From: Tragulus kanchil
Lineage: Eukaryota > Chordata > Mammalia > Artiodactyla > Tragulidae
DNA: 64,000 bases
Assembly: GCA_022376925.1 (NCBI GenBank)
Contig: JAIOJX010000028.1
Coordinates: forward strand, 107,627,431-107,691,430
Reading direction: 5' to 3'
Shown here: positions 1-10,952 of the stretch, piece after piece
Position numbering within the stretch: the stretch's first letter is position 1
Layout: the number at the start of each line of letters is the position of its first letter
Notes under the pieces: generated by a model
Told to the model about the DNA's origin: nothing
Seen by the model: only the letters and a program-made list of their open reading frames with translations
The model's database searches: none
Program-made: the position numbers and the translations under genes

Positions 1-264
1 AAAAATCTAATGGAAAAAAAAAAAAGCCTTTTTCAAAGACAAGAAAGAGACTAGCTGAAGTCAGTGAAAGAAATGTATTTGTTGAGAAACCATCACTTAT
101 TCAAGTAATTAATATTCACTGTTTCTCTTTGTATATTTCACATCTTACATATGAACAGAAAGCTGTAGGGTCTCTACATTATTCATTTCCCTCTGTGATA
201 ACTCTTGCACCCAGAGCAAGCCTTCATTAATTCCTGAAAAGCAACTAAGCTGTCCTTAGATGAT
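1..264. other. Unassigned unique sequence
   Basis: AT-rich sequence with no long open frame and no repeat that I recognise. It leads into the CTCF-like site at 265-280. Confidence 0.5.
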
Positions 265-280
265 GGCGCCACCTGGTGGC
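265..280 (-). promoter_or_regulatory. CTCF-like binding motif
   Basis: The plus strand reads GGCGCCACCTGGTGGC. Its complement, GCCACCAGGTGGCGCC, agrees with the well-known core of the CTCF zinc-finger motif (CCA-C-AG-GTGGC). The site lies in non-repetitive DNA. CTCF would mark a chromatin loop anchor or insulator. The match was made by eye and no matrix score was computed. The site is nearly palindromic, so its orientation is uncertain. Confidence 0.5.
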
Positions 281-567
281 TAATTAACAAATCTGCTAAA
301 GGCTACATTTCTTCAAGTTACCTATCGCAGGCCACAACATTTTAAAATATCCCTTCCCAATTCTTTTCCAATTTTTGCCATATTATCCAGTATCTCTTCT
401 TCCTATTTTTTCTATTCTGTTAAATTTGTCAGAAAAATAAATAAACATATCAGCCTAATTATGCCAAATAAGCATAAGAGAATACCAAGTCATATGTATC
501 TAAATATTCATACAAAAGAAACAACAACAAAAAAGCCATGAGATGGATGACATGAAGAAACAGTCAC
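281..567. other. Unassigned unique sequence
   Basis: AT-rich, with no gene and no recognisable repeat before the SINE target duplication that begins at 568. Confidence 0.45.
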
Positions 568-585
568 AAAAGAAATTTCCCTCTG

Positions 586-917
586 GGGCTCCCCCTGGTG
601 GTCCAGTGGGTAAGGACACCGCCTTGCAGTGCAAGGGGCGCCGGTTTGAGCCATGGCCTGGGAAGATCCCACGTGCCGCGGAGCGGCTGGACTGATGTGT
701 CCAATTACCGAGCCGGAGCTCTGGAGCGCAAGCGCCCAGAGCCGGTGCTCTGCGACGACAGACGCCACCGCGATGGGAGGCCCGCAGGAGCCAAAGAACA
801 AAGACGAATGAAAATAGATAAATGAAAGACCAATAGAAGTGGCCCGCCTGCTCCACTCCCTCCCCAACCCGTCCCCCACCCAAAATAAATATAAATAAAT
901 AAATCTTTAGAAAAGAA
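586..917 (+). mobile_element. tRNA-derived CHR-like SINE, C-rich-tail subtype
   Basis: The head is tRNA-like (GGTGGTCCAGTGGGTAAGG, then a weakly changed B box). The body ends in GATGGGAGGCCCGCAGGAGCC, an AAAGAACAAAGA stretch, a C/T-rich tail and an AAATAAATA tail. An 18-bp perfect target-site duplication flanks it (568-585 and 918-935, AAAAGAAATTTCCCTCTG), which shows L1-type retroposition. The start has a base change that creates CTCCCCCTGGTGG. Short open frames inside it on both strands are chance. Confidence 0.9.
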
Positions 918-935
918 AAAAGAAATTTCCCTCTG

Positions 936-1372
936 CTGCCTCTTCATCCCCTAATTTACTCAATTAACACAAGCACCAAAACATAAAACCAAAAAAATCA
1001 CTACGTACTGGAATGGCCGTAAGTTCCTTTCTCACTGTAAATGAGCATGACCTGCAGCTAGGTCGCAGATGGGAGAACTGGGATTTTTTAAAGTTAATCT
1101 GAGCATTTAATTTAACATTGCTCCTAAAATTGCCTCTAACACTGCTTCTAACATTGTTTCTTTAAGGAATGGCATTCTAAATTCAAATTATGAGTTTAAT
1201 GTACGGACTACCTATAATTGCAATTTGATACATCATAAAACAGAGTTAAGTTGCTTCCAAAGATGTCTAAACAAGTTTGACTCGAAGACTGGTCTGTAAA
1301 ATGGAGATAATAGAATGTGGCTTGTTCAGGAAAATTAAAGAAAAACTTTTAAAGTACCTAATATGATGACTA
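936..1372. other. Unassigned unique sequence
   Basis: No gene or recognisable mobile element. It is AT-rich and contains short internal tandem similarity around 1120-1160 (ACATTGCT/ACACTGCT/ACATTGTT-like steps). Confidence 0.45.
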
Positions 1373-2074
1373 TTAAGTGTTCAGGAATCCTTGTCTATTT
1401 TATTCAGTGATATGCTTCCTATGTTCTAGGCTATTTTTAATTTATTTTGTATCACTATATCTAAGAAAAACTGCTATTAGAGATGGAAAAAAAATCACTG
1501 AAAATCGATTACCCATTCTTCAGAAGTTTCATTTAAGAAACTATTCAATAAACCTTTATGTTTAAAAAAACATAAATATCTGTATGACTTAAGAAGCAAA
1601 ACAGATGTTCAAAGGATCATTTCTTAACTAGATTGTTATGGTCAAAATGTGAATTGTATTTATTCATTAAGAAAAAAAGAAATGAAATTAAACAAGAGGA
1701 AGCAGATGCAAGTTACATGTAAATTTACTGACACAAATTATCCTATTATTTTAATTTTATTTTTTACAGAGTTTTGTTGTTTACTGTCACACAGCATGTC
1801 ATCCATTTTATGGCTTTCTTTTTTTTTTTTTTGGATACTGATATTTGGATATCTATTGTTAATGTTAAAGAACATACTCTACTGTCCTTTAACAAATAAG
1901 GAATTATAATCAACCATGGGCACATACAGTCTTTAAAATGTATTCCACTAATGAATTCTTAAAGAAACATACAGTAAAACTAGTCGAGTTTCCCTATCAT
2001 CTCACTATGCCAAATAAATTTCACCTTTACCTCACTGAACTCATACTTTCATCCCTAAAAAAAAAAAATCTCAA

Positions 2075-2265
2075 ACTTTAGGGTGCCTCTGAATCTCCTG
2101 GAGGGTTTGATAAAACACCAATTGTGGGGCATAATCTCAGAATTCTGATTCAGTAGGTCTTGTGTGGGGAAACAAGAATTTGCATTTGCAGTAAGTCCCA
2201 GGCGATCCTGATACTATTGGTCCAGGGATCACATTCTGAGAACTTCTGCCCTGGAATCTTCATTT
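2075..2265 (-). mobile_element. MER20-like hAT-Charlie DNA transposon fossil
   Basis: GATTCAGTAGGTCTTGTGTGG, GAATTTGCATTTGCAG, GTCCCAGGCGATCCTGATACT and GGTCCAGGGATCACATTCTGAGAAC follow the order of the MER20 family read in reverse. It is a non-autonomous element with no coding capacity. The duplicate lies at about 3160-3348. Confidence 0.7.
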
Positions 2266-3159
2266 TTCAACACACAGTCATTTTCAAAATCTCAGACTCC
2301 AGTAAGTTATCCTTAGGCTTATGTATTTGATTATGTGAATAGCAGGTCACATAAAGAGGCTAAAGTCAGCTTATTCATATATGCTTTAGGTAAAACTGAT
2401 CATCTAAAAGCACTTTTGCTTCAGGTCACATGCGAAAGAGTAAAGTCATTTCATATCTTAAGTGTTCAGGAATCCTTGTCTATTTTATTCAGTGATATGC
2501 TTCCTATGTTCTAGGCTATTTTTAATTTATTTTGTATCACTATATCTAAGAAAAACTGCTATTAGAGATGGAAAAAAAATCACTGAAAATCGATTACCCA
2601 TTCTTCAGAAGTTTCATTTAAGAAACTATTCAATAAACCTTTATGTTTAAAAAAACATAAATATCTGTATGACTTAAGAAGCAAAACAGATGTTCAAAGG
2701 ATCATTTCTTAACTAGATTGTTATGGTCAAAATGTGAATTGTATTTATTCATTAAGAAAAAAAGAAATGAAATTAAACAAGAGGAAGCAGATGCAAGTTA
2801 CATGTAAATTTACTGACACAAATTATCCTATTATTTTAATTTTATTTTTTACAGAGTTTTGTTGTTTACTGTCACACAGCATGTCATCCATTTTATGGCT
2901 TTCTTTTTTTTTTTTTTGGATACTGATATTTGGATATCTATTGTTAATGTTAAAGAACATACTCTACTGTCCTTTAACAAATAAGGAATTATAATCAACC
3001 ATGGGCACATACAGTCTTTAAAATGTATTCCACTAATGAATTCTTAAAGAAACATACAGTAAAACTAGTCGAGTTTCCCTATCATCTCACTATGCCAAAT
3101 AAATTTCACCTTTACCTCACTGAACTCATACTTTCATCCCTAAAAAAAAAAAATCTCAA

Positions 3160-3348
3160 ACTTTAGGGTGCCTCTGAATCTCCTGGAGGGTTTGATAAAA
3201 CACCAATTGTGGGGCATAATCTCAGAATTCTGATTCAGTAGGTCTTGTGTGGGAATCAAGAATTTGCATTTGCAGTAAGTCCCAGGCGATCCTGATACTA
3301 TTGGTCCAGGGATCACATTCTGAGAACTTCTGCCCTGGAATCTTCATT
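3160..3348 (-). mobile_element. MER20-like fossil, second copy
   Basis: This is the same MER20-like element as at 2075-2265, carried by local duplication 1. It differs by a short change near 3251. Confidence 0.7.
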
Positions 3349-3509
3349 TTTCAACACACAGTCATTTTCAAAATCTCAGACTCCAGTAAGTTATCCTTAG
3401 GCTTATGTATTTGATTATGTGAATAGCAGGTCACATGCGAAAGAGGCTAAAGTCAGCTTATTCATATATGCTTTAGGTAAAACTGATCATCTAAAAGCAC
3501 TTTTTGCTT

Positions 3510-4365
3510 AAATAAATTCTTCAAAGAAGTTCATTTCTATCTTTTTTAAAGCATATTTGAATTGAGATATATTCCTTCTTACAAATGGTACATTATCTTG
3601 AGTTCTGAGATCTTTCAAATGCTTACTCTGTGTCTTTTTGAAGTCATGTAATCTTAATACAGCTAAATATTTTCACCTTAAAGACTCAAAGGAAATTTTA
3701 TAATAGAACATCAACTACTCTAAAAAATTGTAGAACAAATTGACTGTGGCTTTCTTGTGGCAAACTTCATGTAAGACCTCAGTTCCTATGAAATACAATA
3801 ATTGGGTAGCTAGAAGATTTCTATCTTTAAACCAAACTAAAAATGAAGCAGTAATATGTTCAAGATACTCAGAATAAAAATAGTCATTTACAGGGATTGC
3901 AAAGTAATCATACATTCAATAAAGTCATTTTTAAACAATAAAATGTATTTAAATCTTTTGTTAATATTGAAGACTCTTTCTTTCGAAGTATTTAACAAGG
4001 TTGTACAGAGGGAAACCAAGCAGAAGCACAGAATTACACCTGTCCCAACTCACTGCATGTTCACTCCTGAGGGGAGTTTTGATCTTGGTACCTTGTAGGA
4101 AAGACACATGAAAGATATGAAAATCATCACGTTATTTTTTGTTCCCAAGAGTCAGAAACCCCTAAACCCTTTGTAATTTTGTAGATCTCATTCCTATGGG
4201 ATAATAATTCACATACTGTAATGAATATTCAGGTTCATTTCCAGAATATATGACAGTATATTTCTCTAATCTTCTAAACGAGCAGGTACCCCAAAACTCC
4301 TTGTAAATGACTCCAGTAATTCCCAAGACAGTATTCACCTCAATAATTGCCTTTAATCTGTATAG
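3510..4365. other. Unassigned unique sequence
   Basis: AT-rich. I see no convincing gene or repeat family. The frames of up to 80 codons here lack any recognisable domain. Confidence 0.45.
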
Positions 4366-4374
4366 AAAAGATCA

Positions 4375-4638
4375 GGGCTTCCCTGGTGGTCCAGTGGGTA
4401 GAGTCTGCCTTGCAGTATGGGTTCGATCCCTGGTCCAGGAAGATCCCACGTGCTGCAGAGTGGCTGGACCAGTGTGTCCATTTGCAAGCCAGCACTCTGG
4501 AGAGTATGCACCCAGAGCTGATGCTCTGCAATGAGAGAGGCTGCTGCAATGGGAAGCCCACACAGGCCAAAGAATAAAGATGGGTGAAAATAAATAAATA
4601 AAGAAACAATAAAAGGCCAAACTTTTTTTTTTTAAAAA
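4375..4638 (+). mobile_element. tRNA-derived CHR-like SINE, T/A-tail subtype
   Basis: Starts GGGCTTCCCTGGTGGTCCAG and has an intact B-box-like GGTTCGATCCC. It ends with CAATAAAAGGCCAAAC followed by T and A runs. A 9-bp target duplication AAAAGATCA flanks it (4366-4374 and 4639-4647). A short deletion in the head removes the GCAAGGGGCGCC stretch. Confidence 0.88.
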
Positions 4639-4939
4639 AAAAGATCAACTGTACAAGATGGATATAAGCTAAGTTACAAGCTACACATTCACTGCTCAAA
4701 ACTTTATCAAGTTCCTAAGTTAGCATAAAGAATAAGAAATAGAAATTCACTCAATTATTAGAGTTATCTGCATAATTAGCTGTCCAGTGAGTTAGCTGAA
4801 TATTTGCATATGGTGGTTGATTCAAGTATTCACTGATACGGTCTCTTGTATATACTTTACAAGTTTCAAACTGAATGAGTTATGACACTAGCTGGGCATG
4901 CTGGCTAAAAACATTATTTAAAATAATTTGAATCGTTTA

Positions 4940-5240
4940 GAGAACAGACTTATGGACATTGTGGGGAGTGAACAGTGACTGAGAGGCATGGAAAGAGTAA
5001 CATGGAAACCTATATAACCATATATAAAAGAGATAACTATTATCAATGTGCTGTGGGAATAAGGGATCCTACATGGGGGCTATATGATGGCCTGGAGGGG
5101 TGGGATGAGGGGGACTGGGAATGGGCAGAGGAGAGAGGGGTCAGGGATATACATATGACTAATCTGAGATTATACATATCTATAAACAATAAAACTCTCT
5201 AAAAGAAAAAAGTAAAAATAAAAAATTATTAAATGAAAAA
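4940..5240 (+). mobile_element. L1 3' end (lineage-specific type)
   Basis: 5'-truncated L1 3' UTR: GGACATTGTGGGGAGTGAACAG, GGGATCCTACATGGGG, GGCCTGGAGGGGTGGGATG, CATATGACTAATCTGAGA, AACAATAAAACTCT and an A-rich tail. Related tails occur at 5492, 29160 and 51240. An imperfect target duplication is visible (AATTTGAATCGTTTA near 4925 and AATTTGAACTATTTA near 5241). Confidence 0.8.
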
Positions 5241-5313
5241 AATTTGAACTATTTAAAATTTCTTTGAGTAATTCCAAAAAGGAAGTCAAGTTTAAATACA
5301 AATCTATATAATC

Positions 5314-5470
5314 CAGTGGTTCTCAACCTTGACCTCCTGTTAAAATCACCTGTGAAGATTTTAAATATATTGATACCTACGTCCCACCTCCAGAGACTTT
5401 AACTGGTTTATGGGTTATTTAAATGTGATTCTGATATGCAACCAGAACTATTAACTTACCAGAAGATATT
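5314..5470 (+). mobile_element. MER5-like hAT-Charlie DNA transposon fossil
   Basis: CAGTGGTTCTCAACCTTGAC followed by AAAATCACCTGTGAAGATTTT matches the 5' end and body of the MER5 group. It is non-coding. An L1 tail has inserted close to its 3' side. Confidence 0.75.
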
Positions 5471-5491
5471 TAGGGATCAATCAAAAACTTC

Positions 5492-5682
5492 CATTTTAAA
5501 ACCTACGCTGTCATATCTGAAAGAAATAACTATTGTCATTGTGCTGTGGGAAAAGGGGATCCTGCAGGGGTGCTGTGCGATGGCCTGGAGGGGTGGGATG
5601 GGGGGGGTGTATACATATGACTAATCTGGGATTGTACATATCTGTAAACAACAAAACTCTATAAAAGTAAAATAAAATTTAA
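5492..5682 (+). mobile_element. Short L1 3' end
   Basis: Severely 5'-truncated L1 tail: ATTGTCATTGTGCTGTGGG, GGGGATCCTGCAGGGGTGC, GGCCTGGAGGGGTGGGATGG, CATATGACTAATCTGGGATTG, AACAACAAAACTCTATAAAA and an A tail. The direct repeat AAAAACTTC (near 5483 and 5683) is a likely target duplication. Confidence 0.8.
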
Positions 5683-6392
5683 AAAAAACTTCTGTTTTCC
5701 TTAAATATCAAAATGAATAATTGTTTCCTAATAATTTGTATATTAGTGTATGATAGACTGATCATATAATTTATTCTGCAAGCCACAACACTCTTGAAAG
5801 TGAAAGGAGTTACTATCTGCAATTGATCCAGGACAATAAGGGTAAAACAGGACTATCCTGGGCAAGACAGAAGGCACTATGGTCACTCTACTGATAGAAG
5901 AGTCACTGGATATTTTTAACTATATAATTTGCATTTAAGATGTTTTATATACTACACAGTTATATATGCCAAAAGATTTTGAGGTTTTTAATGACAGGAG
6001 ACAGTTTAAATAACACTTGAAAGGTTAATGTTCAGATTCTCAATCCACTGGATAAATGCCTTAGGATCATGTGTAAAGAGAAGATTTTTGGACTAAATTA
6101 AGATTTGCTGGGAGAGCAAACTAAAATAGTAGAGATAATATTTTAAATATCATTAATTTTCTGTGCCAACCCCATTTCAGTGGATAATCACATGCAATAA
6201 TGCTGACTCTCAAAAATGGTAGATTAAAATAATTCGTTTCTGTTTTAATTAAAATTGAGGAAGAAGGAACTAATAATATAATGCATGTCAGAGCTGCATG
6301 TGTGCAGTATCAAAGATAAGAAGGGATTGCAACAAGGGTTTGCTTCTGTTTTAATAAAAGGAAGTCAAGTTTAAATACAAATCTATATAATC

Positions 6393-6549
6393 CAGTGGTT
6401 CTCAACCTTGACCTCCTGTTAAAATCACCTGTGAAGATTTTAAATATATTGATACCTACGTCCCACCTCCAGAGACTTTAACTGGTTTATGGGTTATTTA
6501 AATGTGATTCTGATATGCAACCAGAACTATTAACTTACCAGAAGATATT
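6393..6549 (+). mobile_element. MER5-like fossil, second copy
   Basis: Copy of the element at 5314-5470 carried by local duplication 2. Confidence 0.75.
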
Positions 6550-6570
6550 TAGGGATCAATCAAAAACTTC

Positions 6571-6757
6571 CATTTTAAAACCTACGCTGTCATATCTGAA
6601 AGAAATAACTATTGTCATTGTGCTGTGGGAAAAGGGGATCCTGCAGGGGTGCTGTGCGATGGCCTGGGGGGGTGGGATGGGGGGGTATACATATGACTAA
6701 TCTGGGATTGTACATATCTGTAAACAACAAAACTCTATAACAGTAAAATAAAATTTA
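6571..6757 (+). mobile_element. Short L1 3' end, second copy
   Basis: Copy of the L1 tail at 5492-5682 carried by local duplication 2. It has three fewer bases in the G-rich stretch and reads GGGGGGGTGGGATGG there. Confidence 0.8.
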
Positions 6758-7062
6758 AAAAAAACTTCTGTTTTCCTTAAATATCAAAATGAATAATTGT
6801 TTCCTAATAATTTGTATATTAGTGTATGATAGACTGATCATATAATTTATTCTGCAAGCCACAACACTCTTGAAAGTGAAAGGAGTTACTATCTGCAATT
6901 GATCCAGGACAATAAGGGTAAAACAGGACTATCCTGGGCAAGACAGAAGGCACTATGGTCACTCTACTGATAGAAGAGTCACTGGATATTTTTAACTATA
7001 TAATTTGCATTTAAGATGTTTTATATACTACACAGTTATATATGCCAAAAGATTTTGAGGTT

Positions 7063-9323
7063 TTTAATGACAGGAGACAGTTTAAATAACACTTGAAAGG
7101 TTAATGTTCAGATTCTCAATCCACTGGATAAATGCCTTAGGATCATGTGTAAAGAGAAGATTTTTGGACTAAATTAAGATTTGCTGGGAGAGCAAACTAA
7201 AATAGTAGAGATAATATTTTAAATATCATTAATTTTCTGTGCCAACCCCATTTCAGTGGATAATCACATGCAATAATGCTGACTCTCAAAAATGGTAGAT
7301 TAAAATAATTCGTTTCTGTTTTTAATTAAAATTGAGGAAGAAGGAACTAATAATATAATGCATGTCAGAGCTGCATGTGTGCAGTATCAAAGATAAGAAG
7401 GGGATTGCAACAAGGGTTTGCTTCTTGAGTTTCTTGAAAATTTACAGGGAAAGCAGAGAGTGTGGAAGCTGGTGGCTGACATACAGACACATGAGGGCAC
7501 ATGAAGCAGTGCTTTTGTTGGCTGAGTTGCTGGAAGTCACTGTCTTAGTCCTCTAATCACTCAAGGTCACCAACAACATTGTCGATGTACACCCAGAGTG
7601 ACAGCCTCTGTGGGATCTATGGAGACATCAATTGTGGGAATGTTTTTATTGGTCATCTCTAGTATCAGATCTTAATGTCAATTGGGCTGGAAGATGATAG
7701 AAAAGATGTCCTGTTCTGCACAGAGACTTAAATGAAAGGATCACAGGTCTTTGAGGGGAAAAATACACAATATACTGTGTATAAATAGATCCCACAAGAT
7801 CTTTAAGTAAGATTAACTCACTGATTCCTCCATACCCATCCTGAATTTCTGAAGCCCTCAGAGTGCAATGATTAACTGCCTGTTTTCCTATACACAATGT
7901 ATGACATAAGAGTTATCAGAATACCCCTCTCTGCACAGGTCATGGAAGTCTGTAACACAGTACAAACCTCAGTCTTTAGGGGCTTTGCCAACTGCACCAG
8001 AATTCCTTCTATTTATCAGTAGCACTTTGCTGTGACTACAGTTCTAAAATTGAGTTCCACGGTAGACTTTGTCCACAGTCAGAAATTGGAACAACAGATT
8101 TTAAGAGTATTTCAGGGAACAGAATATCCTAAGTCAAAAAAAAAAATCTCACACAGAAAATTTTGGTATTGAAGAAAACCAGATTTTAACTAAATGCCTT
8201 AGGATCTATGTTTGGTTTAATGACGGGAGACAGTTTAAATAACACTTGAAAGGTTAATGTTCAGATTCTCAATCCACTGGATAAATGCCTTAGGATCATG
8301 TGTAAAGAGAAGATTTTTGGACTAAATTAAGATTTGCTGGGAGAGCAAACTAAAATAGTAGAGATAATATTTTAAATATCATTAATTTTCTGTGCCAACC
8401 CCATTTCAGTGGATAATCACATGCAATAATGCTGACTCTCAAAAATGGTAGATTAAAATAATTCGTTTCTGTTTTTAATTAAAATTGAGGAAGAAGGAAC
8501 TAATAATATAATGCATGTCAGAGCTGCATGTGTGCAGTATCAAAGATAAGAAGGGGATTGCAACAAGGGTTTGCTTCTTGAGTTTCTTGAAAATTTACAG
8601 GGAAAGCAGAGAGTGTGGAAGCTGGTGGCTGACATACAGACACATGAGGGCACATGAAGCAGTGCTTTTGTTGGCTGAGTTGCTGGAAGTCACTGTCTTA
8701 GTCCTCTAATCACTCAAGGTCACCAACAACATTGTCGATGTACACCCAGAGTGACAGCCTCTGTGGGATCTATGGAGACATCAATTGTGGGAATGTTTTT
8801 ATTGGTCATCTCTAGTATCAGATCTTAATGTCAATTGGGCTGGAAGATGATAGAAAAGATGTCCTGTTCTGCACAGAGACTTAAATGAAAGGATCACAGG
8901 TCTTTGAGGGGAAAAATACACAATATACTGTGTATAAATAGATCCCACAAGATCTTTAAGTAAGATTAACTCACTGATTCCTCCATACCCATCCTGAATT
9001 TCTGAAGCCCTCAGAGTGCAATGATTAACTGCCTGTTTTCCTATACACAATGTATGACATAAGAGTTATCAGAATACCCCTCTCTGCACAGGTCATGGAA
9101 GTCTGTAACACAGTACAAACCTCAGTCTTTAGGGGCTTTGCCAACTGCACCAGAATTCCTTCTATTTATCAGTAGCACTTTGCTGTGACTACAGTTCTAA
9201 AATTGAGTTCCACGGTAGACTTTGTCCACAGTCAGAAATTGGAACAACAGATTTTAAGAGTATTTCAGGGAACAGAATATCCTAAGTCAAAAAAAAAAAA
9301 TCTCACACAGAAAATTTTGGTAT
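7063..9323. repeat. Local direct duplication 3, offset 1153 bp
   Basis: Positions 7063-8170 recur at 8216-9323. Visible differences are TGACAGGAG/TGACGGGAG at the left edge and A-run length near 8139/9292. The junction at 8171-8215 contains TAAATGCCTTAGGATC, which is internal to the unit. The unit shows no recognisable repeat. Its chance frames (64 codons on plus, 83 on minus) are duplicated with it and have no identifiable domain. Confidence 0.95.
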
Positions 9324-9789
9324 AAGGACCATGAAGCCCTTAAAGAGGCTCTCCCTAAAGTCAGGCTTCATATCACCAAGTGCTTGAAATATTAGCTGTC
9401 ACCCAGAACAATAGTTTTCTGATAAAATATTTTTGTATAATATTGCATTAGCAACGTTAAATGGATATCACAGCATCCTCTTCGGGATCTAAAATGCACT
9501 GTGAATTTCAGTAAAAGTGATAAGAGGATGCATGTTTTCACAAAACTGATGTCTTGAAGTCCTTTTTGTGCTAGAGAAGCCCATGAAATAAGCAGCCTGC
9601 ACCATGATCAATCATTTCTCTAGTCAAACATCTTTCATTAACCTCCCAGTACAACTTAAACCAATATCTTTTGTCCAAAACTGTGCGAAAATTGAAAGCA
9701 TTAAATACCAATCAAAAATTCTAAAGCTAGTATCCTTTAAGAATGAAAGGGAAATATCGATATTAACAGACAAATAAAAACTGAGTTAT
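9324..9789. other. Unassigned unique sequence
   Basis: No gene, RNA or mobile element recognised. Confidence 0.45.
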
Positions 9790-10115
9790 CTGACTTCTCT
9801 TGATGGTAGAGTGGTTAAGAATCCTCTTGCCAATGCAAAGGGACATGGATTTGGTCCCTGGTTTGGGAAGATTCCACATGGAGTGCGCAAATAATAGCCC
9901 ATGCACCACAACTACTGGAGCCTGTGCTCTAGGGCCCAAGAGCCACAATTACTGAAGGCTATGTACCTAGAGCCTGTGCCCTGCAACAAGAGAAGCCACC
10001 ACAACAAGAAGCCTGTGTGCCATAACAAAACGGTGTCCCCACTCTGCAACTAGAGAAAGCCTGTGCACAGCAAAGACCTGGCACAGCCAAAAATAAAGTA
10101 AGTATGTTATTTTTT
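9790..10115 (+). mobile_element. CHR-2-type tRNA-derived SINE, diverged
   Basis: Order of blocks: TGATGGTAGAGTGGTTAAGA, CCAATGCAAAGGGACATGG, CACAACTACTGGAGCC, GCAACAAGAGAAGCCACCAC, CAACTAGAGAAAGCCTGTGC, CACAGCCAAAAATAAAGTAA. This is the classic CHR layout shared by whales and ruminants. It is old, because no target duplication is evident. It differs in body and tail from the abundant SINE at 586, 4375 and elsewhere. Confidence 0.85.
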
Positions 10116-10690
10116 AAAAACTTGAATTGTCACCAGCAAACTTGAAAAAAAAAAAAAGAAATACTAAAACACATTCTTTAGAGAGAAAAATCCCAGATGG
10201 ATTTGCAGAGGTCCAAACATAACAATGAAAGGGGTGAATAAATGGGTAAATTGAGAGGAAGATTAACGGAGCTCAAGTACATGAAGATCTTTGAGTTTCC
10301 CAGGAGTAGTAATAGCACAAATCTAAATCAGACTTTAAATCAAATATGTATGTTATAATACCTATATTTACCAATAAAATAATGAAAGAATATATAACTC
10401 ATTGGTTCCATTCTGGAACAGGAGAAATTACAGAAGACAGATCAATTGTTTCCTAGCGTTAGTGGTAAGAGGAGCAGTTTATTTGAAATGATTACATGAG
10501 GGATCTTTTTTGATGGAAATATTGTTTGATTTGATCACAGTTGTGATTTTTTGATATGTATTTATCCAGACTCATAGAACTGTATGTACACCGAGTGTAA
10601 TTTTTTAGTATATGCATGTTAAAAAGGGATTTAAATGATCAAACAAAAATTTTGAGTATATAACTACTGAGATAAGGGAAAAAATAAAGT
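10116..10690. other. Unassigned sequence, possibly old L1 remnants
   Basis: AT-rich. Parts such as CTCATTGGTTCCATTCTGGAAC and GATTTTTTGATATGTATTTATCC hint at very old L1 3' sequence, but not firmly enough to assign. Confidence 0.35.
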
Positions 10691-10699
10691 AATAATAGG

Positions 10700-10936
10700 T
10701 ATTCAATACAAAAAGAAGTACAGAAAGAGAGCTAGAAATAACTTAGCATAAATGGTTGCAAATAGAAAATACCTGGTGTTCTGTGATAACCTAGAGGGGC
10801 AGGATGGAGTGGGAGGTGGGAGAGAAGTTGAAGAGGAAGGGAACATGTATATACTTATGACTGATTCGTGTATGATACATGGCAGAAACCAACACAGCAT
10901 TGGAAAGCAATTATCCTCCAATAAAAAATAAATTTT
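10700..10936 (+). mobile_element. L1 3' end, older ruminant type
   Basis: Contains GATAACCTAGAGGGGCAGGATGG, GGAACATGTATATACTTATG, CTGATTCGTGTATGATACATGGCAGAAACC, AACACAGCATTGGAAAGCAAT and TATCCTCCAATAAAAA. This is the older ruminant L1 3' UTR layout, distinct from the tails at 4940 and 5492. Confidence 0.75.
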
Positions 10937-10952
10937 AAAAAGTGGATATTAC

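Larger units (their letters stand above)
1373..3509. repeat. Local direct duplication 1, offset 1085 bp
   Basis: Positions 1373-2421 recur almost base for base at 2458-3509. A few small differences are visible, near 2166/3251 and near 2350/3435. The 36-base junction (2422-2457) is not clean. It starts with CAGGTCACATGCGAAAGAG, which is internal sequence of the second copy (3427-3445). Both copies contain the same chance frames and the same MER20-like fossil. This is one of 14 such pairs in the window, and an assembly cause is likely. Confidence 0.95.
5282..7427. repeat. Local direct duplication 2, offset 1079 bp
   Basis: Positions 5282-6355 recur at 6361-7427 with only small indels, for example in the G run near 5602/6680 and in the T run near 6244/7320. 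It carries a MER5-like fossil and an L1 tail along with unique DNA. The 3' part of the second copy is duplicated again in pair 3, so part of the unit is present three times. Confidence 0.95.

Noticed and set aside
586..670. Possible tRNA gene from A- and B-box-like sequence
   Set aside because: It is the tRNA-derived head of a SINE. There is no cloverleaf with a proper anticodon arm, and the SINE body and target duplication are present.
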